The notes under the pieces were generated by a model. The model did not search any database. It saw only the letters and a list, made by a program, of their open reading frames with translations, and had not been told where the DNA came from. Source: Trichopria drosophilae (Eukaryota; Arthropoda; Insecta; Hymenoptera; Diapriidae). From it: 64,000 bases of DNA. Location of the stretch: contig CM059584.1 in NCBI GenBank assembly GCA_030407085.1, forward strand, positions 138,746,001 through 138,810,000. The letters are read 5' to 3'. The position numbers and the translations under genes were made by a program. This document shows positions 14,601-26,600 of the stretch, piece after piece (the first letter of the stretch is position 1; each line of letters starts with the position of its first letter).

Positions 14601-17600
14601 ACGTGCGCGGTGCCATAAGATATTAGAAGATGGCGCAGCCGCGTACGTAACACGCCCGGGGCCTAAAAAATCGACGTACCACCGTCGATCAACATAAAAA
14701 TGAATCTATATAATACAAATCTTTGATTGAAACTTAAAAGAAATGACCCAACGCAACGCGTGTTAGTAATATGTATGTATACAAATATGTTACGGTCATC
14801 TTATACAATTGAAAGATCTTAATCCTAGGGTTAGTATTTTACAATATTGTGAGTACGCGTAGTATATGTATATGTATCATGTACATCAAATAGCAGTAGT
14901 GGATATATATGTGTGTGTCGCGGGTGTAGTGTATTTATATATGCTAATTTCGTGTCTTGAAAGTCCTGCATACTTTTGGGCTAGGTATCCCACATCTGCT
15001 GGGCATGCCCTGGTTTATTGCAGGAGTGTCGCCGCATAGCAGACACGAGTCGATTGAGACTGGGTTCCGACATCCTGCATGACTATCAGTGGGACCATTT
15101 CGTTTTCGGACTTCGAGTCTGAGCCTGGCTTTGTCCGAGTGCAACAAACGCGACGCTGCCGAGGTGTTGGAACCTGAAAGTCTGAAACAATACTCTTTCC
15201 ACAAATTAGTAGATGGAGAGACCCCCAAGGGAGGAATCTCCAGATTACAAAGGCTTTTACAATAAACAAAATTGAACCTGGTGTATATAGTGATTATCAT
15301 AGTGGATAGTGTTAATAACGCGTTAAAAAAAATTGTATTCCAGATATTCCGATTAGTATGGGAACCACGCGAGGTAAAACGAACGATCCGCCCGTTCGAT
15401 TCACTTTCTTCAAATACGCGGCCGATTGCCGTCGTAACCCCACGTATGCGCGAGGATGTAAAGGGTGAAATTCCCGAACCTAGGGATTCTTCACCAGAAG
15501 AACCAATCCCTGCCGCACTATCGCGGATTATGGAGACTCTCCGGTCGCGTCAGTCGAATCCAAATGAGTGAGTAGTGCTTATTTCTGTTACCCATTTTTG
15601 TCATTTTTTCCCTATTGTATTGACTTGACACTTCTTTCCGATTTTCCAGTAGGCGTCAGGTGTTCTATCGCCTACGAGATCGTCTAAGGGAACGAACCTC
15701 TCATCCTCTCGACTCCGGACCGTAAAAATTAATTATCCAGTATCGTGTCGACAGATTTCAAATATTTTATATATATAAAAATGTAGATTGACACTAATAA
15801 TAATAAAATAATAATTTTAAAATGTTCGTTTTTCCGTAACATGTGTTTGTATGTGTGAGAGAGAGAAGAAAAATAAAATGAATGAACAAATGCAAATCAC
15901 CGTTTGGCATCCTTTGAATTTTTAAAAGACACGATTTCTCTCTTCAAATTTTTGTCATTATCAGAACGTCTACTCGGTAACGTTGATTTTTCGGATGCAC
16001 GACCCCAAAGCCTATTGACGCTTCTTCGGCGTCATCCAGTTCGAGCCCGAATGTTTTCTCGCCGTGGATACTTGAATGCCATCCGTGATAAGCTCGACGT
16101 TCCATTCAACGTAATGGTTCAAAAATGAACAGATAGAATCCCCATAATGACTGGATGTAATTGAGAGCAGTAATTTGTGTTTGTTCAACTGATATTATAT
16201 ATTATTAAATTCATAGAAATTTGTACGAGTTAAATTTGTGTATTGATAAAAAAAAAGTAAAATAATGCGAGATTGTGCCATCTTTTGTATAATTAAGTGT
16301 TGTGTAATTTCTCTTTACTCATCTCATTGTCTGTATCGTCCCAAGAATCTGAATCAGCTTGGTCCGGGTTGAAAAGTGGATCGAAGGCTTTTCTTAGTTT
16401 ATCGACGTGGACTATCTTGCTACGTGTATTAATTTTGATTTTTATGTTTCGAGGTCCGAGGATTTCTAAGATTTCATACGGTCCCATATATTCGTCGTCA
16501 AATTTCCCTTTAGTCGGTTCCTTGATAACCCACACCATTTCGCCTATATGGAAATGTTTGACGTTTAGCTTCCGATCATAGTATCGTTTCGAACGATGTT
16601 TTGCTTGGCTTAAATTCATCGCCGCAAGCGTTTGAATTTCCTGTAGATTTTGTGTAAGATTCGCCAAGTAATCGTCGTAAGTGACCAGTTTTTCGCGCGA
16701 TGGGAAACTCGTTGGAGTCCTTGCTTTCCTGCCGAAAATTAGTTCGAAAGGCGTGAATTTTGTACCTTCATGTTCACTTACGTTGTAAGAGAACATTGCA
16801 TGTGGTAACCATTCGTCCCAATTCCGTCGATCAGTAACGATGGTTTTAAGGTATTCTTTCAGGACATGATGGCTGCGCTCGAGACTACCGTTGCTCTGTG
16901 GGTGATACGCGGTAGTTTTCGACTGCTTAATTCGGAAGAGTTTGGCGAACTCTTTCAGTACTTTGCCAATAAAATTCTTTCCTTGATCAGTTAGAATTTG
17001 AATTGGCGAACCATAAATGCAAATAAAATGGTCTGTGAAAGCCTTAGCGATTATGGGAGCGGTAATCTCGGGTAGCGGAATCGCGAGGGAGTACTTTGTT
17101 AACTGATCCTGCACTGTTAATACGTACCGATTCCCTCTTTCCGTCAAGTCTGTCGGTCCCCAAATATCAAGAGATACTTTGTCGAAAGAATATTTCGGTG
17201 TATCCGTTATAACCATGGGCAATCGCGTTTTCACTCTTTTTAGTTTTTTACCTTGGCAAATTTGACATCTTCTGATGTACTCCTGAATATCAGATCTCAT
17301 GTTTCGCCAATACCACTCTTTGCAAATACGACGATAAGTTTTTCTAACGCCCTTATGCCCTCCTATCGTTGCGCCATGAAATTCGCGGATAATTTCCATG
17401 CGGTCTGTTGTAGGCGGAATTCGTATGTTATTTTCGCAAAAGACGATTTTCAATTTCTGGTTAGAAAATACGGAACGAAATTGTTCGTGAATATCGTTCC
17501 ATCGTATTTTCGTGATGATGTCTTCGTCATGGCCGACCCTCAATTTTACGACTTTATCTTTCGTAATTTGAGTTTTTAAGTTTTTTAAGCATTGTATGAT

Positions 17601-20600
17601 GGACATTTTCGATGGTACATCATCTGTTGTGCCCGCTATTATTAATCCGTAGATTTGTACATTTCCCCTTTTTGATGTTATTACGTTTCCTATTTTTAAA
17701 TCTGTTTTTTCTATTTTCCCTGTACGTATGTACCGTCGTTCCCGTAAGGTTAAGACGATTTCGCTATTAAATTTCCCATCTGCGGTAGTAAAATACACAA
17801 TATGTCCCGTTTCTTCGAATAAATGTTTTCTTGATATTTCTAATTTTAGTTTATCGCTCTCAAAATCTGTTGTGAAAGGTTCGTCAAGATTTAATTCTGT
17901 GTCAATACCACTTGTTTCGGTCGTTTCGGTCGTATCTGTTTGACCTACTTTTGCGATTTCAGGTGACCCGACGGGGAGATTAGTGTCCTGTTTGGGGTCT
18001 TTAAAATTTCGAACGTGCTGCTCTTCGGTTTGTGATTGTGTGTTTACGTCGACCTGCACCTCTCCAGATGTAAACAAACCAGCTGAAGGGTCGGTGTCCT
18101 CGATCTCCATTTGACTTTCGACAGAGAAATACGGAGTGTAGTGAACATCTTCCAAGTGAAGATGATATATTTTCGAAATGTGAGGTGTTCCTATATGACA
18201 GTATTCCACGGATTTATCTGTATTATATCTATGGACGCAGAAATTTACCTTATAATGGAGCGAAAAAATTTTAAGGATGTTGTCATCACCATATTCGCAC
18301 TCCCTATCGAGTATGATGTATGCGCGGATGGGCTCTGCGCAATTCTGGGCCTGATCGCTATTCTGCAGAATTCTTTTCAGGTCATAAAATGACATATCCA
18401 AGTTATGCAACTTGATCAACGAGTGGAAGAGGCAGTTTCCATCATTGACAATATTCACATCTCTTTCAAATTCCGTATATGGTTCGGCACATTTGTTTCC
18501 TATTTGATAATTCAACAGTGTGTTAGATATACCGTCGGTACTTGGATTAGTGTGCGTGTAAAGCTGCTCTATGTCCTTTCTTCTTTCTTCTTGGCTTCTC
18601 GGATCTTGCGGTTTCCTTTTTCTAACTGCCACACGCGGGCTTGTTTCGGGTGATGGTAAATGCTTTCGCTTTCTCGGCTTTACTTGGGGTTTTATATTTA
18701 ATCTCGGAGTTGATAGTATTTCAACTGTGTCCATTTCATTCCCATTGATCCTTGTATGGTGTCGTTGATCTTCTATATCCATTTGAATTTCTTCGTCCGT
18801 AGTCACATCGATATTTATGTCCTCCTTTCCTCTTAATGCGTTTTGATTGTGCGGTTCAGTATGGCATGTCGGTATCTGTGGTGTTTTTTCTGATATGTCG
18901 AGATTCCTATTAATTAATACGTCTTCATCGCTCCAAGATTCTGATTCCCAATAGTATTCAGAAAGTGAGTTTCTATTTAATATTTCACTGTCGGTATCAG
19001 ACTCATCGTCAGGTGTAGAATACGCTTTATCAATCGCTATTTCATGGTTGTTATCATATTTTGCGGGAGATAGTGTTGCATCGCCATCGATGCGTTGCTC
19101 TGTCTCTCGTTTTCCCATTGTTGTGTCCTCTTTCTTCTCGTTGAGAGGCACGGACGCTACCTGCTTTTTGGACGAGCCGTTTTCCGAAGGGATCGTACGC
19201 ACTGCAGACGAGCCCTGTGTATCAGTTCTTAATATGTTTTCCTTTCGCTCGTCGTTTTCGTCCTTTTCTTTCGTCACGTCCAGCGTACGATTTTCTTTCT
19301 CGCTCGCTTCGTCTGTGTCAAACCGTTCGTCTTCGTTCGTATCGCCTTCTCCCTCTTCTTTTCTCTCTTTCATTAACTCGATGGTATTTCCACGGGTTTT
19401 GTGTGTATTCGAGTCTTCTTGAGCGATTTTGGGAAAAAATGAGACCGTCGATGATGGCAACAAGCGCGATGACGGGAGTCTTGTTGTAAATTTAAAATCA
19501 ATGGTTGGATAATTCGAACCTAGATAATGTTGAGGGTTTGTTAAGTTAGAATTTCTGTGCGGAAGCGGTCGTAGACGGTAGTCATCAATACGCGTGTTCG
19601 TGTAGCGTCGGTTTCTTGGCCATGAAAATTCCTTATCATCGATCCTACGTCCTTGTTTATATTTTCCTATCCTTTTTTTCTTCTTTCTGCGACGCTCTGA
19701 TGCTTCTCCTCTCCTTTTTTTCTTTACTCCATTTTCTATGCGTTTGCGTATTTGTTTATCCTTACCTATCGCATATCGCTCAATCTTATTGTTCCCCGAT
19801 AGTACATGATTTGCTGGTGCAAATCTAAATGGAGATTTAGGCCGGACCTCCTCGTTCAAAACGGGAGCTATAAATGGAGTTTTAGGATACGGGACATGGA
19901 TCGATGTTGTTTCGGGCATAGGCTTGAACACTTTACCCGATCGCGTTTGTCCTGTTGTCGTCGCGATTTTCAGGTAATCGGGAATCTCCAGTAGTTTCTC
20001 GGCTTCTGAAATGTATTTTTTCCGAGTTATTTTGACATTTCCCGAAGTTTCCTTTTTTGTATGTTGTGTTGCCTGTATTTCCGAGACGTTATCTTCGACA
20101 TCTCCGTTTGTATCCGAATCTTCCGTTCTAGCGGCTATTGTTTTTCTTGCAATAGGCCGTCCGTTGGAAGAACTTATCTCCATATTGGACCCTAAATGTA
20201 TTGGATGATATGGGCGATTTCTCTCCTGCGACTTTTTTGTTTTCTGGAGCGGTCTGCATTTTGCAACCGAATTTTTTGACTCTTGTTTTCCACTCATTTT
20301 CTCAAGCGTAGTTACATTTACTCTTGCCAATGTCCTTGATTGTGAATTTGTTATGTAAATGTCGTTTTTCATTTTCTTTACTATAAGCATTTTAAATTTC
20401 TCGTTTTTCTCCTTAATTTCGATTTCTTTTTCGTTTTCGTCATAATCGACGGGTCGACTCCCATCCGCCGGGTTACGCGACAATGCATCGGCATTAACGT
20501 GCCTTTTTCCTTTTTTGTACATAATAGTATATTCGTAATCTTCGAGCTTCATATAAAACCTATGCAGACGACGTGTCAGGACTTTCATTGATTTAGAATA

Positions 20601-23600
20601 AGTAAGGGGTTCGTGATCTGTAATTAACACGAACTTCCGTCCATATAAGTACGGATGAAATTGCTCCACGGCGTAAACTGCGGCGAGCATTTCTTTCTCT
20701 GAAGTCGTATAACGCTCTTCAGCCCCTTTCAAGCCTCGCGATGCATAAGCTACGGGCCTATCTTCTCCTAATTTGCCTTGAGAAAGTATCGCTCCAAGAG
20801 CGAAACCTGACGCATCGGTCGATACAATAAATGGTTCCTCGAAATTTGGGAGTTGTAGTACCGGGCCTTCGCATAATTTAATTTTTAGCGTTTCAAATGC
20901 CTCGATTTGATCCTCCCCCCAAATAAACGGCTGCGAACTATGAAGCAGTACAACTAGAGGATGTGCAATTTTCGAAAAATTTTCTATAAAGCGTCGGTAA
21001 TATCCCGCTAGACCGAGAAACTGCTTAATATTTTTTCGATTTTTCGGTACCGCGAAATTCATCACGGCTTCTACCTTCTTAGGATGGGGTTTGACGCAAC
21101 CGTTTCCGACGATATGCCCTAGATAAATGGCTTCCTTACATAAAAATCTGCATTTTTCAGGTTCGAGAGTAAGATTTGCTTTGCTTAAACGCTCCATTAA
21201 CCGCTCGAATTTTATCTTGTGTTCTTTCAAGTTTTTTGCATAGATCACGATGTCATCGAGATATACAAGTAATTCAATTCCTTGGAGTCCCGATAACACG
21301 AGATCCATTAAGCGTTGGAAGTCACTGGGCCCATTTTTAATACCCATGGGCATTCGAACATATTCATAATGCCCGTGTGGAGTCGAAAAGGCAGTTTTAT
21401 GGGCGTCTCGATCATCCATTGGGATTTGATGAAATCCTGATTTTAGATCGAGAGTCGTGAAATACTCCGATTGACCCAATTGATCGAGTATTTCCGTGAC
21501 GTTGGGAATAGGATAAACATCGCCTATTGTCTTTTCGTTAAGATCACGAAAATCGATAACCAACCTCCATTTTTTAATCCCATCTGGTCCGGGTTTCTTT
21601 GGAACGATCCATGCTGGTGAATCGTATGGAGAGGTCGAGTGTCGGATTATCCCAGCTTTTAGTTGCTCAGCTACTTGTTTTTGCAGTTCTTCCTTAATTG
21701 CTGGAGGTTGCCGATACCGTTTTGCTCGGGTGGGTACGTCGTCCTTCGTATGAATTCGGTGCGAGAATACCGTGGTGCACCCCAACCACTCTCCTGGCAA
21801 GTGAAATCTTTCGGGACTTTCTGATATCAATTTCACAACGTGATCGCGCTCTTCGTTGTTTAGATGTTGTAAATCTATTAATTTTAAGACTTTTTGAGCT
21901 CTCTCATTCTTCTTCGCGGTGTATGGCCTCACGTTCTTTGCATTATCATCGTAGGTATTTAAAAATGGCAGTTTCGCGATTTCGTCGTATTCATACGCAT
22001 TCCCAGACGGTATAATATCGCACTCCTCTAATTCGATTTCCGGAATTTTGACGGTAACTTCTTCTTCGTGCGTATTTATTATATAAAGGTGTGTATATCC
22101 ATTATGGTTTTTAACTAACGCATTCCCGAAATATATTCCGTAGCCAAGGTTGATCTTCGGAACATAGCCTATCTTTATACCGGTTTTTATTTTGACGCGA
22201 ATGACCTTTCTGCATCTGGGTGGGAGTGTTAGAGTCTCATCATCCATGAACGGGATGGTAAAACTCCCAAATTGCAAACAACCGTGCCTATAATCGATAT
22301 TAACGGCGTGTGACCGGAAGAACGGATCTCCTAAAATTCCGTCTTCGGAGATCGGAAATTCGTCGCGCACCACTTGCATTTCGACCGGTATATCGTCAAA
22401 GTTAATTTTGACCGAACCCACCGTTCTTGTTACCCCATCGCCTATGCCACTCAAGTCGTATGTGGTTTTTACGTCGACCGTCGCATTTCTTCGTAGGCAA
22501 CTGAGTTTAATCAAATTAATCTCAGCGCCTGAGTCAACCAAAAACTTGTTCGACTTGCTGTAAAAATCCTCACTTTGGATTTCTACTCTCGGGCACCGAA
22601 CGAGCTCACTAACCCCAAGACGGATTGCGGCTGGTCGGCTGACACCTGTCGGACTCGACGACCTTTCTCTTGGGCGCTCGACGATCCTAGGGTACGTCGA
22701 GCGCCTTCTAAGTTTAAATCCTCGTTGCGTGGAAGGCGAGAATATTCCTGTATATTATTTTTACGACTGTCATTGGCGAAAGGTCTATCATTCTGGCGTC
22801 GCTGCATACTTTCGGGTCGCCTATCTGGGTTATTGTTACGCGAATAATTTTCGTGCGACTGTCTCCTAACATCTCTGTAAAAATTTTCGCGACTGTTAGG
22901 GTTCTCGTAACGATGTTCGTGACGGGGATCTCCAAAATTTCTCAAATTTTCATTTCGACGTGGGTTCTCGAATCGCCGCGAATCTTCGTAATGACGCGGA
23001 TCGTCATATCGGCGTGAACCGTCTAATCGAGGCGAATTATCGTACCTTCGCGAATTACCATATCGCGGCGTGATATTCGGTTTGATATCCTGAGCCCGCT
23101 GAAATGAAAAACATCTTTCCCTGGTGTGCCCTATTCTACCGCAGTGATCGCACTTTGTTTCATTGTAGCGTTTTATATTGCATTCTTCTTCTACATGCCC
23201 GTCTTTTTGACAGTAATTACAGCGGGAATCTCTATCAATGTTTGAATTGATTATATGCGCGGATGCATGCCGAATTATATTACTAGACGAGGCGGACTGT
23301 CGTTCCGCGGCCTCGTCTTTCGCACCGAACAAAAAAGTGAATTTTCGCGCCGCGTCTATTCCTTCCTGCAATGTTTTTACAGGCGTATGCATTAGCCGCG
23401 ATTCCATCATTCCTTTAGCCTCGAGAATGAATCGCTGCAATGCGGCCGAATCAGCGTTTTCAATTAAGTACTTTTTTATTTCATTGCCTAGCTCGGAGTC
23501 GCTTTCGACTGTACTTGTCAAACGACTAACCGCCTGAGCGAGGCGACCCCCGAAATTTAGAAATGTTTCGCCTGTCCTCTGAGTCATGCTATTTATTTCT

Positions 23601-26600
23601 CCTAAAATATTCGCGGGATTTTCGGTGCGACCAAATGATTTTCTTAAATCCGCTAAGAAAGCATCGATAGTGTCGTATGATGATGTACGAGGTCCGAAAT
23701 GGCTTGCTTCGCCGGACAGTTTTGTCCGTAGAAGAAGCAAGAAAGGTCGAGCATCTTCGGGGCTCAATATCGCGAACGCATCGCGTACAGCTCTTTCGAA
23801 CGTTCGAAATCGCTCAAATTGGCCGTCGAACGAGGGAATGATGCCTAACGCCTCATTAATAAGGGATGGTCTCACGGTCACTGATAGTGGAAAGTTTGCG
23901 GACGTGCTTTCCGAGTCGATTTTTATATTTTTAGACATTTTCGCGGTTACCGTGCAAAGAAAAATACTATTTAAACACTATATGTGGGTGTACTTTGATT
24001 CAATCCAATGTATTTCTTTGTTATTTTATTTTATTTTCTTTTTATTATTATATGTATATATATATTTTTTTGTTTATGTCAAATATTAAAACAATCGGAA
24101 ATAAAGACACAATATATATAAAAAAAAATATAGCGTTTGATGAAGAAGGTGGAAATTTTAATTATCTATATGTGATTAAAAAAGAGTCACTTACCCTGTG
24201 GTTTGGGTGATGATCGCGATCACTCCCAATATTATTATGGAGAAGTTCATTTCCTCTGGTAAGTACAGGATGTCACTTTTGCTCACTGTTTTTTTTTCAC
24301 TGCACTCGCGTGGATATAAAAATACCCCTCGGTAACGTGAGGGAGTTCGTAAAACAACGCGTAAAGGGAATAGGCACCCCACACGATCACTTCCGTCGAC
24401 AAAGGAAAAAATCGCGCGCGAAGCTTCACCGCTGCCACCAATTTATGTTACGTATCAGTCCTGAAAAGGACTTGTAGTAACAATAAGGAGATACACTGTA
24501 GTTAACGTTTGAACTATTTATTCATATATAAACTATGTTACGCGGGTCGTACATAAGAATACATTCGAGTCGATGGTGGTAGGTTGCGCGGAACCGTTTT
24601 AGTCGCGGTCTTAGTCCGAGATTTTAGTGGACTTTGTCACGGATGGAAATTGACTGACTGCCCTATGGATTTCATCGACCAGGTAACCTCGGGAAAACAA
24701 TAAGCTTTCCCGAAGGTACGTGGCTGTAGCTCGTGATGGGCCGCTGGACTCGAAGGGAGCCTGATAAGACTTTCGTAAGAAGTCTGATAAAGTTCTCGTG
24801 TTTCGAGACCGGATGTGTATTCAGATATCGTCTATACGTTTGATGCGTCGCTGTCGAAAGATAGCGGTGCATCGAACTAGATCGATTAAATATTTAATTA
24901 GGCGTTTATCGCCGAAAATATATACACGTGATGTTCCGAGTGTCGTAAGCGGAAATCCTCCAACAGCCCATCTCGGTATCTAAGGCTGAAGTTTACGGAG
25001 ATCGTTGTTTGTCCGGAACAACTATGAGTACATTAGAATATATTAATCTACGTGCGCGGTGCCATAAGATATTAGAAGATGGCGCAGCCGCGTACGTAAC
25101 AACAGTACAAAATATTATGGATCCTGTAATTTCTTGCTTTAATTTTACATGTACTTTTAATGAATTTTAATGACTTGATTCCAAAACTGAAAACTTCATT
25201 CATCAAATTTGTACCTTTATGTTACTCGGAAAATTTGATAAAATATTGTAATGAAAAATCTTTTGTTCAAAAACACATTAGTATCCAAAAGTTTTCCAAT
25301 GTAAAAATTTTCATCTTCACATCTTGAATTTGGACACTTTTCTAAGTACTTGCATACAAAATAAATATATTTCAAAGAGCCGTTTTTGAGAAAACCGATT
25401 TTTAGGTTACAATGACTTCGTATTTTATAAGAAATATTGTCTCTTGTATTACGGTGAACAAAATTTGTAATTTCCAATTTGTTTAATCGAAAGTTAAAAA
25501 TTTAAATAAAACCGAAATAACATCTGTCATAGGAGGGAATCCCTACCGACCATCAGAATAAAATGCATTTACTAAGAGAATATAAAAGCGAGACATTTGT
25601 ACTTTGAAATTAAACTATTGTATCGCATTATACCATCTATTATTATTATTGCTATTGAAGTAATTGTCTTAATATCATCTAAAAATGCACTTATTGTTTT
25701 TAGTTGAATGGGCAAAATGTTTGTTGTTAAAAAAATGTAAAAAATTCAATTTCAAAAACAGTTTTGTTAGTATGTTGATGCAATAAGAATACCTGTTGCT
25801 TTATGTAGTTTTTGATTGCAAACACTTTGGACACTTTGAAAAGTGTCCAGATTGAAAATGTAAAGGAATTGTAACAATGTCAGAATTTTTAGGATAAAAT
25901 GCGTTCAGGACCATTCTGATTTTTCGACATATATAAATTATCACATTTTGACGCTTATAACAACATTAATAAATACTTTTAGCAACAAAATTTCTCGGTA
26001 GATCCCCGGAGTGGAGGTTTATACCAGATCACGAAAAAGAAGCTCTTGGTTTAACATTCGATCAGGATGGAGAATTCTGGATGTCATTCAATGATTTCAA
26101 GCGATCTTTTACAACAGTAGACATCTGCAATTTAAATCCTGATTCGTTAACAGAAGATGAAATTACATCCGGCAAGAAAAAGTGGGAAATGAGTATGTTC
26201 GAAGGCGAATGGGTGCGTAACGCTACTGCTGGAGGTTGTCGAAATTATTTAGGTACTAAGAATAAAATATTTTTTATTGCAAAGAATATAATAAATGATG
26301 ATGTTCATACATTTTTTGTTGTTATTTTCAGATACTTTTTGGCATAATCCACAATACATAATTACACTGGAAAGTCCGGATGACGATGATGATAAAGCAA
26401 CCATAATCGTAGCCTTAATGCAGAAAAATAGAAGAGCACAAAGGAAAATGGGTGCTGATCATCTTACAATTGGTTTTGCTATTTACCATGTAATAACTAT
26501 AATTTGAATATCAAATTCTAACTGTGTACCAGTTACTTATACGAATTGCTAAAACAGTGTAATTATTGGTTTTAGCTTCGAAATCCAGAGATGCTGCCAA

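Larger units (their letters stand above)
13997..25101 (-). mobile_element. Full-length Ty3/Gypsy LTR retrotransposon with OTU domain
   Basis: An 11,105-bp element lies in the 12.6-kb calpain intron, antisense to calpain. Two 656-bp LTRs (13997-14652 and 24446-25101) look identical by eye. They begin TGTTACGTA and end TACGTAACA, and are flanked by the 4-bp duplication ACAG (13993-13996 and 25102-25105). Transcribed leftward, the order is 5' LTR, leader, gag (23938-22583), pol (22541-16293), a 1.6-kb 3' region, 3' LTR. Pol order PR-RT-RH-IN and the D,D35E integrase identify Ty3/Gypsy. Frames are open throughout, so the copy may be competent or only recently inactive. No envelope-like ORF with a signal peptide and membrane anchor was found. 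Confidence 0.95.

Noticed and set aside
14944..15300. 118-codon sense ORF near the Gypsy 3' LTR as an envelope protein
   Set aside because: No signal peptide, membrane anchor, cleavage site or glycoprotein pattern; too short.
19048..19489. Several + strand ORFs of 60-124 codons across the Gypsy pol region
   Set aside because: They are opposite-strand shadows of the charged pol spacer, low-complexity Ser/Phe/Leu-rich, with no start context or domains.
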